Positions 44,392 to 52,468 of a DNA stretch of 64,000 nt are shown here, piece after piece. Positions within the stretch are counted from its first letter, which is position 1, and each line of letters starts with the position of its first letter. A program made the translations under genes and the position numbers. Source of the DNA: Bacteroidales bacterium (GTDB taxonomy: Bacteria > Bacteroidota > Bacteroidia > Bacteroidales > P3); NCBI GenBank assembly GCA_017439185.1, contig JAFRTM010000012.1, forward strand, positions 62,001-126,000, in the 5' to 3' direction. Under the pieces are notes generated by a model. It was not told the DNA's origin, did not search any database, and saw nothing but the letters and a program-made list of their open reading frames with translations.

Positions 44392-45108
44392 TTATTTCAC
44401 CACAAGTTTGTTCTTGGCGCTTTGGCGGTTGCCGCTTTCCACTCCGTACAGGTAAATTCCTTTGGGAAGGTTCGTTACATCGATTTGTGTCGTGCCGGTG
44501 CCGCTCACTCTCTGGCTCATCACTTTGCGTCCCATGACGTCGTGCAGCACGATTGCTCCGTCGCCTTCAACGGTATAGCTTACAGTCACCATCGAGGTTG
44601 CGGGGTTGGGATATGCCGAAACATGCATCGTCTCTCCATCTACAGTGGCTATCGAGACTGGGGTCCCTATGAAGGTCAGCCTGGCTTGGAACGAAAACAG
44701 GCTGCTGTTGTCAGACTGGTCCTCAATCTTGATGTTGAATAGTCCTGCGGTGTTCGTCGGGGTATTCGACGGCACTTTGGCGTGCACCTGTACGTCCATG
44801 GTGCTTCCTGCCGCCAAATCAAATGCAATCGACGATGGTCTTGGCACACACGAGCCGGCCGTGCAGACCGAAAAGATGCTAAGCCCGTTGGGGTCCGCCT
44901 CCGTGGTGACCACCTTCATGTTGATGCTGTTCGAGGTGCCGTTGACGATGTCAAACGAGATAAACTCCACATCGTCACCGTACTCGTCTGTGCTGATCTC
45001 AATAGTGGCTCCAGCGGCCACATTGTTTCCGTTGTGGGTGATGGTGACTTGTCCGAAGCATACTCCCACCAGCGCCAACGCCAATGCAAATGATAAAACT
45101 TTTTTCAT
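44392..45108 (-). CDS. Secreted protein with T9SS type A sorting domain
   Basis: 238 residues. Signal peptide MKKVLSFALALALVGVCFGQ; an immunoglobulin-like beta passenger of about 130 residues (IEISTDEYGDDVEFISFDI, CTAGSCVPRP with a probable disulfide); and a type A sorting domain from about 160 (AYPNPATSMVTVSY, IVLHDVMGRKV, LPKGIYLYGVESG, ending KLVVK). Exported by the type IX system. Unknown activity. It follows the sirtuin gene by 42 bases. Confidence 0.85.
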   Translation of the reverse strand: MKKVLSFALALALVGVCFGQVTITHNGNNVAAGATIEISTDEYGDDVEFISFDIVNGTSNSINMKVVTTEADPNGLSIFSVCTAGSCVPRPSSIAFDLAAGSTMDVQVHAKVPSNTPTNTAGLFNIKIEDQSDNSSLFSFQARLTFIGTPVSIATVDGETMHVSAYPNPATSMVTVSYTVEGDGAIVLHDVMGRKVMSQRVSGTGTTQIDVTNLPKGIYLYGVESGNRQSAKNKLVVK

Positions 45109-45150
45109 GATTTTTGTTATTTGTTTATACTATATTTTACTACTTTCCTA

Positions 45151-45837
45151 TTATTCGGCCAACGCCAGTAACTCGTCTACCACTTTCTTCACTCCGGTGC
45201 TCGCCGGCTCGGCTATCGTGGTTATGGCTCGCGACACTTCCATCGGCTTGGGATCTACAAGATAGCATTTCACGCCTCGCGGCACATAGTGTATCAGTCC
45301 CGCTGCGGGATAAACTACCAGCGAGGTCCCTACCACTATAAAGTAGTCGGCCTTCTCGCACATCTCGGCCGCAGGCTCTATGTTCGGCACTGCCTCGCCA
45401 AACCACACTATGTGCGGTCTCAGCTGGGCTCCGTCGGGCGCTTTGTCGCCGATGTTTATGTCGTTATATCCGATGTCCACTATCAGGTCTGCGTCTTTCT
45501 CGCTCCTCGCCTTGGTGATTTCGCCGTGCAGGTGCAGCACTTTCTTCGAGCCGGCTTGCTCGTGCAGGTTGTCTATGTTTTGTGTTATTATCTGTACGTC
45601 GTATTTCTCCTCCAGCCTTACCAGTTGACGGTGGCCGTCGTTGGGTTTCACGTGCGCCACTTCTCTCCGGCGGGCATTGTAGAAATCTTGCACCAACTTG
45701 GGATCTCTCAGGTAGGCGTCGTAGGTCGCCACATCTTCTACCCGGTAGTTCTCCCACAGTCCGTCGCTGTCTCTGAACGTCTTGATGCCGCTCTCTGCCG
45801 ATATTCCGGCTCCGGTCAATACTACTACTTTTTTCAT
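45151..45837 (-). CDS. cobB: NAD-dependent protein deacylase, Sir2 family
   Basis: 228 residues. NAD-binding GAGISAESGIKTFRD near 9-23, TQNIDNLHEQAG near 97, catalytic His in HLHGE near 115, VGTSLVVYPAAGL near 180. The zinc-binding cysteines found in many sirtuins are missing. YNAR near 53 has the Tyr-x-x-Arg spacing linked to desuccinylase/demalonylase activity in SIRT5 and CobB. It starts 2 bases before the end of the PorE-like gene, and ackA, source or sink of acetyl phosphate, is two genes upstream. Confidence 0.92.
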   Translation of the reverse strand: MKKVVVLTGAGISAESGIKTFRDSDGLWENYRVEDVATYDAYLRDPKLVQDFYNARRREVAHVKPNDGHRQLVRLEEKYDVQIITQNIDNLHEQAGSKKVLHLHGEITKARSEKDADLIVDIGYNDINIGDKAPDGAQLRPHIVWFGEAVPNIEPAAEMCEKADYFIVVGTSLVVYPAAGLIHYVPRGVKCYLVDPKPMEVSRAITTIAEPASTGVKKVVDELLALAE

Positions 45838-45839
45838 AT

Positions 45840-47783
45840 CTATTTTTGCAATACGGTAAACACTGTTCTTCTGTTCTGTGCTCTGCCTTCTTCGGTACTG
45901 TTGTCGGCTATGGGTTTGCTCTCTCCGTAGCCTTTGTATTCCAGCCGGCTCTGGGCTATACCCTTTTCTATCAGGTAGTCATACACCGCTTTGGCTCTGT
46001 TCTCCGAAAGTTTTTGGTTGGCAGCGTCTGAGCCCACGTCGTCGGTGTGTCCTTCAAGCATCACCCTCATCTTCGGGTTCTCGTTCATCAGTTTCACCAG
46101 CTTGTCCATCTCTATCGTGCTCTCGGGCTTCAGGTCCCATTTGGCGGTCTCGAAAAACACGTTTCTCAGCGTTATCGACGAGCCCACCTCTATCGGCTCC
46201 AGCGGTATGTCCAGCAGATAGGGGTCGTCGGGCGAGGCCACGGTCATCTCAAAGCTCTTGGAGTAGAACAGGTAACCTTCTTTGCTTACCGAGAGTCCGT
46301 ATTTGTGCAGTCCGGGCATCGTCATAAGGAACGAGCCGTCCGACGGGTCTGAGGTGGCACTCACCACCTCGCTGCTCGTCGTCAGGTCGGTGATGACGAA
46401 GTCGGCGGCAAGTCTTTTCTTGGTCTTGCTGTCATACACTATTCCTTTTATATATGTCGTCGATTGGGGCCTCACATCTTCGGGCAGTTCGAAGTAGTAG
46501 AGGTCTTCCAGGCCGTAGCCGCCCAGCTTGTCGCTCGAGTATATGGCGGTCCTTCCGTCGGCCGACACTATCATGTTACTCTCGTCGCCTTCGGTGTTTA
46601 TCGGGTAGCCGAGGTTCACGGGCTCTCCCCAGCTCCCGTCTTCGTTGCGCCGGCTGACGAAGAGGTCCAGTCCTCCAATCCCTACATGTCCGTCCGAGGC
46701 AAAGTAGAACGTGTTGTCGTCGAAGTGTATAAATGGCGATTTCTCGTTGCCGGGTGTGTTGATTGGGGCTCCCATGTTCGTCGGCTTGCTCCAGCTGCCG
46801 TCTTCCTGCAGCGTGCTCTGCCAGAGGTCCATTCCTCCCATTCCTCCTTTGCGGTCGCTGACGAAGTAGAGGGTCTTGCCATCTACCGAGAAGGTCGGCT
46901 GGGTTTCCCAAGCCCCTGTGTTTATCGGCATCCCTATGTTTTGCGGCGTGCTCCATTTGTCTCCTTCGCGGTGGCAGATGTAGAGGTCGCACCTCCCGGC
47001 TCCGTCTTCGCGGTTACAGGCGGTGTATATCATTATCCTGCCGTCCTGCGAGATGCATTGGGCTCCTTCGTTGTAATACGAGTTCACGGGCTCCGACATT
47101 CTCACAGCCTTGCTCCACTCTCCGTTTTTCTTCACGCTCACGTAGAAATCCTCCTCCAGCGGCGAGTTGGCCTTGGTCTTTCCTGTCCTCGGAAATCTCC
47201 GGGTGAACACCAGCGTCTGCCCGTCGGCAGTCAGCGCCGGCAGGTATTCGTCGTCTTTCGAGTTCACTGCCGCTCCCATGTTCTGCGGGTCGAACGGCAC
47301 CGGGTTGGCGTAGGCTTTCTGCCTGAAATCTACCGTCTTCATCAGCTTCTCCACCTCGCCGTGTTTCTCTTTGTTGCTTTTGTCCATAGCCAGGAACTGC
47401 TTGAAGGCCGCCACTGCCTCGGTGTAGTGGTTCAGCCTCAGGTGGCATTCCCCGAGCCTCAGCCACGCCATGGTGTAGAATGTCGGGCTGGCATCCACCG
47501 CCGCTTGGTAGTACATCGCCGCCAGCGAGTCAAGGTGCTTCTCTTCGTACATCTCGCCCAGCATGATGTTCGGCTCGGCAAACTTCGGCTCGGCCTTTGC
47601 CGCCGCCTTAAACTGGCTCTCGGCGCCTCCGATGTCCGATCGGTACATCATCTGCATCCCCTTCTCGTACATCCCTATCGCCTTCTTGTTCGTCGTCGAG
47701 TAGCCTTTCTGCCCCCATACGCTCCCTACCGTCAGCACAGCCGCCGCCACTATCGCCACCGCATATCTCACAGTCCTGTTCAT
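45840..47783 (-). CDS. Second PorE-like protein (TPR, PD40, CRD, OmpA)
   Basis: 647 residues, paralogue of the protein at 23638. Signal peptide; TPR-like units near 30-150; PD40 propeller repeats (YFVSDRKGGMGGMDLW, YFASDGHVGIGGLDLF, IYSSDKLGGYGLEDLYYF) near 180-425; carboxypeptidase-regulatory-like domain near 445-525 (GIVYDSKTKKRLAADFVI); OmpA domain from about 535 (VFFETAKWDLKPES, LEGHTDDVGSDAANQ, RAQNRRTVF). Likely peptidoglycan-bound outer-membrane partner, perhaps of T9SS. Which of the two is the PorE orthologue cannot be told. The sirtuin gene follows after 2 bases. Confidence 0.85.
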   Translation of the reverse strand: MNRTVRYAVAIVAAAVLTVGSVWGQKGYSTTNKKAIGMYEKGMQMMYRSDIGGAESQFKAAAKAEPKFAEPNIMLGEMYEEKHLDSLAAMYYQAAVDASPTFYTMAWLRLGECHLRLNHYTEAVAAFKQFLAMDKSNKEKHGEVEKLMKTVDFRQKAYANPVPFDPQNMGAAVNSKDDEYLPALTADGQTLVFTRRFPRTGKTKANSPLEEDFYVSVKKNGEWSKAVRMSEPVNSYYNEGAQCISQDGRIMIYTACNREDGAGRCDLYICHREGDKWSTPQNIGMPINTGAWETQPTFSVDGKTLYFVSDRKGGMGGMDLWQSTLQEDGSWSKPTNMGAPINTPGNEKSPFIHFDDNTFYFASDGHVGIGGLDLFVSRRNEDGSWGEPVNLGYPINTEGDESNMIVSADGRTAIYSSDKLGGYGLEDLYYFELPEDVRPQSTTYIKGIVYDSKTKKRLAADFVITDLTTSSEVVSATSDPSDGSFLMTMPGLHKYGLSVSKEGYLFYSKSFEMTVASPDDPYLLDIPLEPIEVGSSITLRNVFFETAKWDLKPESTIEMDKLVKLMNENPKMRVMLEGHTDDVGSDAANQKLSENRAKAVYDYLIEKGIAQSRLEYKGYGESKPIADNSTEEGRAQNRRTVFTVLQK

Positions 47784-47877
47784 GTTGTCTATATATTATA
47801 ATGTATTCATTATTTATATAAGGGGAGGAGGCGTCATCCTCCGTTCAGACTTCGCCCCCTCCCTTCTTGTTTCTCTC

Positions 47878-49089
47878 TTATTTTCCCTGCACCAGGCGGT
47901 AGGTGTCGCTCGCGATCACATATTCCTCGTCGGTCGTCACCACCACGGTGGTTACCTTCGAGTCGGGTGTCGAAATCACTCCGTCTTCGCCGGCTGTCTC
48001 GTCGTTCTTCTTCATGTCGATCTTTATGCCGAGACATTCCATGTTCTCCAGTATCGGGTGCCTCATGAACCAGGCGTTCTCGCCGATTCCGCCGGTGAAC
48101 AGCAGTATGTCGCAGCCGCCCATCTCAGCCATGTAGGCTCCGATATATTTCTTCACTCTCTGGGCGAACATGTCGAAGGCGTAGGTGCACCTCTCGTCGC
48201 CGGCGTCGCGTCCGGCCCTGATGTCGCGCATGTCCTGCTTGCCGCCGCTGATGCCCACCAGGCCGCACTGCTTGTTCAGCATCTTCACTATGTCTTTCCA
48301 CGTCTTGCCCGCTGCCATCTCTTTCTCAAACAGATACTGCAGCGCGCCGGGATCCACGTCGCCGGGCCTCGAGCCCATCAGCAGGCCCTCCAGCGGTGTC
48401 ATGCCCATCGAAGTGTCCACCGACTTGCCGCATTCTATGGCAGCTATCGAAGCACCGCTTCCCAGGTGGCAGCTGATGATTTTCAGCGATTTCCAGTCCT
48501 TGCCGACCATCTTCGCAGCCTTCTCGGCTACAAATTTGTGACTCGTGCCGTGGAATCCATATCTCCTGATGCCGTATTTCTCGTAATACTCGTAAGGCAA
48601 GCCGTACAAAAACGACTTGGCCGGCAGCGTCGAGTGGAACGCCGTGTCGAACACCACTGCCTGCGGCACTCCCGGCAGCACCTCTCTCATAGCATATATT
48701 CCAGCCAGGTTACCAGGCGTGTGCAGCGGAGCCAAGTCCGTCAGACTCTTGATTTTCTCTATCACGTCGTCCGTCACCAGGCAGCTGTCCTTGAACAGCT
48801 CGCCGCCGTGTGCCACCCTGTTTCCTACCGCGCCAATCTCCTTGATATCCTTGATTACTCCAATCTCCGGGTCGAGCAATGCCTTCAAAACCAACTTGAT
48901 ACCTGCCGTATGGTCAGCTATCGGCAGCTGCTCGTAGTGCTTCTGCCCGTTATACTTATGCGTAAACTCGCCCATCTCAAGGCCGATTCTCTCCAATAAT
49001 CCCTTCGCCATCACATTGGCGTTGTTGGCCATGTCAATCAGCTGATATTTGATCGACGAACTGCCACAATTCAAAACTAATACTTTCAT
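47878..49089 (-). CDS. ackA: Acetate kinase
   Basis: 403 residues. Makes ATP from acetyl phosphate and ADP, giving acetate as fermentation end product. Seen: MKVLVLNCGSSSIKYQL, VFDTAFHSTLP, RRYGFHGTSH, HLGSGAS near 207, SVDTSMGMTPLEGLLMGSRPGDVDPG, and FTGGIGENA near 325. Pta is not next to it, although the pair is usual. Single promoter TAATTTTGA at 49152-49160. Confidence 0.97.
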   Translation of the reverse strand: MKVLVLNCGSSSIKYQLIDMANNANVMAKGLLERIGLEMGEFTHKYNGQKHYEQLPIADHTAGIKLVLKALLDPEIGVIKDIKEIGAVGNRVAHGGELFKDSCLVTDDVIEKIKSLTDLAPLHTPGNLAGIYAMREVLPGVPQAVVFDTAFHSTLPAKSFLYGLPYEYYEKYGIRRYGFHGTSHKFVAEKAAKMVGKDWKSLKIISCHLGSGASIAAIECGKSVDTSMGMTPLEGLLMGSRPGDVDPGALQYLFEKEMAAGKTWKDIVKMLNKQCGLVGISGGKQDMRDIRAGRDAGDERCTYAFDMFAQRVKKYIGAYMAEMGGCDILLFTGGIGENAWFMRHPILENMECLGIKIDMKKNDETAGEDGVISTPDSKVTTVVVTTDEEYVIASDTYRLVQGK

Positions 49090-49668
49090 AGTTCCTTTTA
49101 TCTTTTTGATTAATATATTGTTAGACTATTTTTTACCTAAAACTTCAGTTTTCAAAATTACACATTTTTTCTATTCCCTGCAACAAAAATCGCAAAAAAA
49201 TATTCACACACCCCTTTCAGAACTCCCCCAACCCATTATTCCTCAACATCTTATCCAACTATTTATTTCCCCACTTTTCCGCCTTCAATAATCATCAATC
49301 CCTTACCATAATCCCGTCCTTTGAGTGTTGCGAAAATCGAACGGAAAGCAATCCCGTTTACTCTCTCACTCCACCCAAAAACTGACCACTGATTACTGTC
49401 CACTGACTACTAAATTAACCCTAGACTTACCATAGAGTTGATACCTACTTGTGTCCTAGTTGTCAGTAAGTTAGCATTTATCGGAAATTGCCCCTCTCTC
49501 AATTTTTTATTAAAAAAAATGTACTTTTGCTATATTGCTGTATATCAAAGCTATAGCACCAATAACGCCCCAAAACCACCATTCCTCCACACAGAACGCC
49601 TCACAGCCCCATCCGACATTAAAAAATGTTAAAAAAAACACAAACTTATATAGTATAAAAAAAATGTG
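49090..49668. other. Intergenic region with dispersed repeat copy R3
   Basis: Contains the ackA promoter (49152-49160), a low-complexity stretch ACTGACCACTGATTACTGTC followed by similar words near 49380-49412, and R3. Short frames are not supported. Confidence 0.5.
49416..49480 (+). repeat. Dispersed intergenic repeat, copy R3
   Basis: TTAACCCTAGACTTACCATA, GAGTTGATACCTACTTGTGT, CCTAGTTGTCAGTAAGTTAG. Shares CATAGAGTTGATAC with R2 and R4 and CCTAGTTNNCAGNAA with R1. Confidence 0.65.
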
Positions 49669-49677
49669 TATCTTTGC
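49669..49677 (+). promoter_or_regulatory. Promoter -7 element of the lipoprotein gene at 49721
   Basis: Perfect TATCTTTGC 43 bases before the ATG. Confidence 0.65.
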
Positions 49678-49720
49678 AAATTCAAATACAATCACAAACA
49701 ATAACAAAACAAATACAACA

Positions 49721-50347
49721 ATGAAACACATCGTCACCATTCTTGTTTCGGCAATCATAGCCACCAGCATGCTTTTCTGTGCCTGCGAAAAGACTCCCGA
49801 TCCCGAACCGACCCCCACTCCCAACGACTCCACCCCGGTCAACCCGCAGGACACAACTGCTTCCAACTCCATCGAAGCCTTCCTCGGCGACTGGAACCTC
49901 CTCGCCACTGCCTATGACGCTCAAATCGTCATGTTCGGCAACACCACCGACACCACCTACGAGAACCAGCGCATGGACATCACCATCGCCCGTGACGGCA
50001 ACTCCTCTACCAATGTCGTAATCTCCGGCACCATGTACCTCACTCTCATTAGCAACATCACCCTCCCCGTCGAGTTCTCCACCACCGGCACCGTCGATGC
50101 CAGCGGCCTCACCGTCGCACCCTGCAACCTCAACGACAATTACACAACCCAGATTATGGGACAAACTGCATCTGTCGATTATAATGGCGTCATGACCTTC
50201 AACAACCCGGTAACCTTCCCCGAACGCGGCATCCTCACCGTCACCGGAGCCGTTGACGTGCAGGGCGAAGAAACCGAGATGAACATCGGCGAAGTCTCCG
50301 CCTCCTGCGCCAGCATAGTGGCCCAAGGCTCCCGCGCCACCAAATAA
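49721..50347 (+). CDS. Putative lipoprotein, DUF-type beta barrel
   Basis: 208 residues from MKHIVTILVSAIIATS; the frame is open for 62 more codons upstream but those lie across the promoter. Signal peptide ends at CAC-EKTPDPEPTPTPN, a lipoprotein with a Pro/Thr tether. The mature part resembles small Bacteroidetes lipoproteins with a lipocalin-like strand order (IEAFLGDWNLLATAYD, DITIARDG, VVISGTMYL, GVMTFNN). Function unknown. A very strong terminator follows. Confidence 0.75.
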   Translation: MKHIVTILVSAIIATSMLFCACEKTPDPEPTPTPNDSTPVNPQDTTASNSIEAFLGDWNLLATAYDAQIVMFGNTTDTTYENQRMDITIARDGNSSTNVVISGTMYLTLISNITLPVEFSTTGTVDASGLTVAPCNLNDNYTTQIMGQTASVDYNGVMTFNNPVTFPERGILTVTGAVDVQGEETEMNIGEVSASCASIVAQGSRATK

Positions 50348-50378
50348 GCAATTAGTCTTATTATTCGTAAATACAGAC

Positions 50379-50416
50379 AAGGCGAAGGCACCTCCAATCG
50401 GAGGTGCCTTCGCCTT
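50379..50416 (+). terminator. Strong terminator, 17 bp perfect stem
   Basis: AAGGCGAAGGCACCTCC/GGAGGTGCCTTCGCCTT with loop AATC and a following TATCTTA. Confidence 0.85.
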
Positions 50417-50510
50417 ATCTTAGCCCATTCTAAAACTTTTTTCCTTCGCCATACAATAAAATGTACAAATCGTCGTTATTACTATACTTTCTAATAATAT
50501 ACCTATATGT

Positions 50511-51440
50511 ATGAAACACTTCGATTATAAACGTCTCTTGCAGTATTTGCCTCTCGTTCTGCTCCTTGCCTTCGTGTGCATAGGCGGCATCGCCCTTGGC
50601 GACGTGGGCAACCAGAACCGCTACTCCTCCGGTGGCGGCGGTGACTTCTCCGGCGGTGGTGACGGCGACGGCGCCCTCGGCTTCCTCATCGGCCTCTGCG
50701 TGGACCTCCTCTTCCGCAAACCGGTAGTGGGCATTCCCCTCCTCATAATCTTAGTGGTGGTTTACTTTGTACTCAGGAAAAAGAAGAAGAAAAACGGCGG
50801 CAGCACTTTAAGCAGCACTACTACAAGCTATAATCCTCCCCAGCATTTCACCACTCCTGCCCTGCCGGCTGAACTCTCGCAGGCTATCGCCCAGCAGATC
50901 CAGGCTATCGACCCGGCATTCTCCGCCGACAAGTTCACCGCTTGGGCTCGCGAGGTGTTCCTGAAACTCCAGCAGGCCTGGACCGCACGCGACTGGAAGG
51001 TGATTCGCCCCTTCGAGAGCGAGGAACTCTTCTCCCAGCACAACTCTCAACTCGAGGAATATATCCGCAACAACAAGATTAACGTGGTTGAAAAGATTGG
51101 CATCAAGTCCTGCGGCCTCAAGTCCTTCACAGTCGATGGCGACAAGGAGGTGCTCACTGTCCAGCTGGGTGCAGTGATGCGCGACTATGTCATCGACGCC
51201 ACCACCAAGCAGGTCCTTGAGAGCGACCCCAACAAGGATTGGTATATGACCTACGAGCTCGTCTTTAACCGCAAGACCGGCGTCAAGACCAAGGAGGGCT
51301 TGAGCAACAAGTCCACCACCAACTGCCCCAACTGCGGCGCTCCCACTCAGATCACCTCGGCCGGCCAGTGCGAATACTGCGGCAGCGTGATCACCACCGG
51401 CGAACACGACTGGGTACTCTCCGACATTCACAGCATCTAA
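50511..51440 (+). CDS. Tim44-like domain protein with C-terminal zinc ribbon (paralogue 1)
   Basis: 309 residues. N-terminal hydrophobic segment LPLVLLLAFVCIGGIALGDV, then a Gly/Ser/Asp-rich loop, a second membrane segment near 75-90 (VVGIPLLIILVVVYFVL) with basic KKKKK after it, and a cytosolic Tim44-like domain at about 125-260 (IDPAFSADKFTAWAREVFLKLQ, then RPFESEELFSQH, DYVIDATT). A C-terminal zinc ribbon carries NCPNCGAPT and CEYCGS near 275-295. First of three tightly spaced genes; the next is its paralogue. The role is unknown; the form suggests a membrane protein presenting a binding domain to the cytosol. Confidence 0.8.
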   Translation: MKHFDYKRLLQYLPLVLLLAFVCIGGIALGDVGNQNRYSSGGGGDFSGGGDGDGALGFLIGLCVDLLFRKPVVGIPLLIILVVVYFVLRKKKKKNGGSTLSSTTTSYNPPQHFTTPALPAELSQAIAQQIQAIDPAFSADKFTAWAREVFLKLQQAWTARDWKVIRPFESEELFSQHNSQLEEYIRNNKINVVEKIGIKSCGLKSFTVDGDKEVLTVQLGAVMRDYVIDATTKQVLESDPNKDWYMTYELVFNRKTGVKTKEGLSNKSTTNCPNCGAPTQITSAGQCEYCGSVITTGEHDWVLSDIHSI

Positions 51441-51459
51441 TAACTTAAAACTTTGATAT

Positions 51460-52431
51460 ATGAAACATAACAGATTTGCTTGGTTCCTGCGCTCCCTGTT
51501 CCTGGTGACGCTCCTCGCCTTCATAGGCATCTCCAACGTGGCGATCGCCGATGTTGGCAACCAGAACCGCTATGAAGAAAGCGACGACGACGATGACGAC
51601 AGCTACAGCAGCAGCTCCACCACAAGCTGGGATGACGACGATGATGACGATTACACTTCCAGTAGTTCTTCCTCTTCCGGCTCCTCTTCGGGCGGTAGCG
51701 GAAAAACCACGTTCGGCGGCATCTTGGGATTCATTCTTATCTTTGCCATCGCATTCTTTGTGATCGCAAGAGGCAAGAAAGGCAAGAAAGCCCCCAATCC
51801 TACTATGGACGCGGCTGCCGCTGCCGCAGCAGCGGGCATTCCGTCAACTCCCTATGTCGCTCCTTCGCAGCAGGTAGCCGAACAGATTCAGGCCATCGAC
51901 CCTGCTTTCTCGGCCGACAAGTTCAACGCTTGGGCCCGCGAGGTGTTCCTGAAACTCCAGCAGGCTTGGACCGCCCGTGACTGGAAGGTGATTCGCCCCT
52001 TCGAGAGCGAGGAACTCTTCTCCCAGCACAACGCACAGCTCGAGGAATATATCCGCAACAACAAGATCAACGTTATCGAGAAGATCGGCATCAAGCAGTG
52101 CAACCTCTACTCTTTCGTGGAAGATGGCGACAAGGAGGTTCTCACCGTCAGGCTCAGCGCCGTGATGCGCGACTACGTCATCGACGCCACCACCAAGAAG
52201 GTCCTCGAAAGCGACCCCAACAAGGATTGGAACATGCGCTACGAGATGGTGTTCGCCCGTAAGAAGGGGGTGAAGACTCAAGAGGGCCTCAGCAACAAGT
52301 CCACCACCAACTGCCCCAACTGCGGCGCTCCCACCCAGATCACCTCGGCCGGCCAGTGCGAATACTGCGGCAGCATCATCACCACCGGCGAACACGACTG
52401 GGTGCTCACCGACCTCCACAGCATTAGATAG
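51460..52431 (+). CDS. Tim44-like domain protein with C-terminal zinc ribbon (paralogue 2)
   Basis: 323 residues. Same plan as the gene before it: signal/membrane segment (SLFLVTLLAFIGISNVAIA), GNQNRY, but then a strongly acidic Asp/Ser-rich stretch at 45-80 in place of the Gly loop, a membrane segment FGGILGFILIFAIAFFVI, an Ala run, the Tim44-like domain (IDPAFSADKFNAWAREVF) and the zinc ribbon NCPNCGAPT...CEYCGS. The domain and ribbon are nearly identical to paralogue 1 while the N-terminal linkers differ, which points to tandem duplication and later change of the exposed loop. Gap to the previous gene 19 bases. Confidence 0.8.
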   Translation: MKHNRFAWFLRSLFLVTLLAFIGISNVAIADVGNQNRYEESDDDDDDSYSSSSTTSWDDDDDDDYTSSSSSSSGSSSGGSGKTTFGGILGFILIFAIAFFVIARGKKGKKAPNPTMDAAAAAAAAGIPSTPYVAPSQQVAEQIQAIDPAFSADKFNAWAREVFLKLQQAWTARDWKVIRPFESEELFSQHNAQLEEYIRNNKINVIEKIGIKQCNLYSFVEDGDKEVLTVRLSAVMRDYVIDATTKKVLESDPNKDWNMRYEMVFARKKGVKTQEGLSNKSTTNCPNCGAPTQITSAGQCEYCGSIITTGEHDWVLTDLHSIR

Positions 52432-52468
52432 TAACAAATTTTGTAGTATAACTTAAAACAGAAATATT

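Noticed and set aside
49535..49720. N-terminal extension of the lipoprotein at 49721
   Set aside because: The extra 62 codons cross the promoter (TATCTTTGC at 49669) and would hide the signal peptide.
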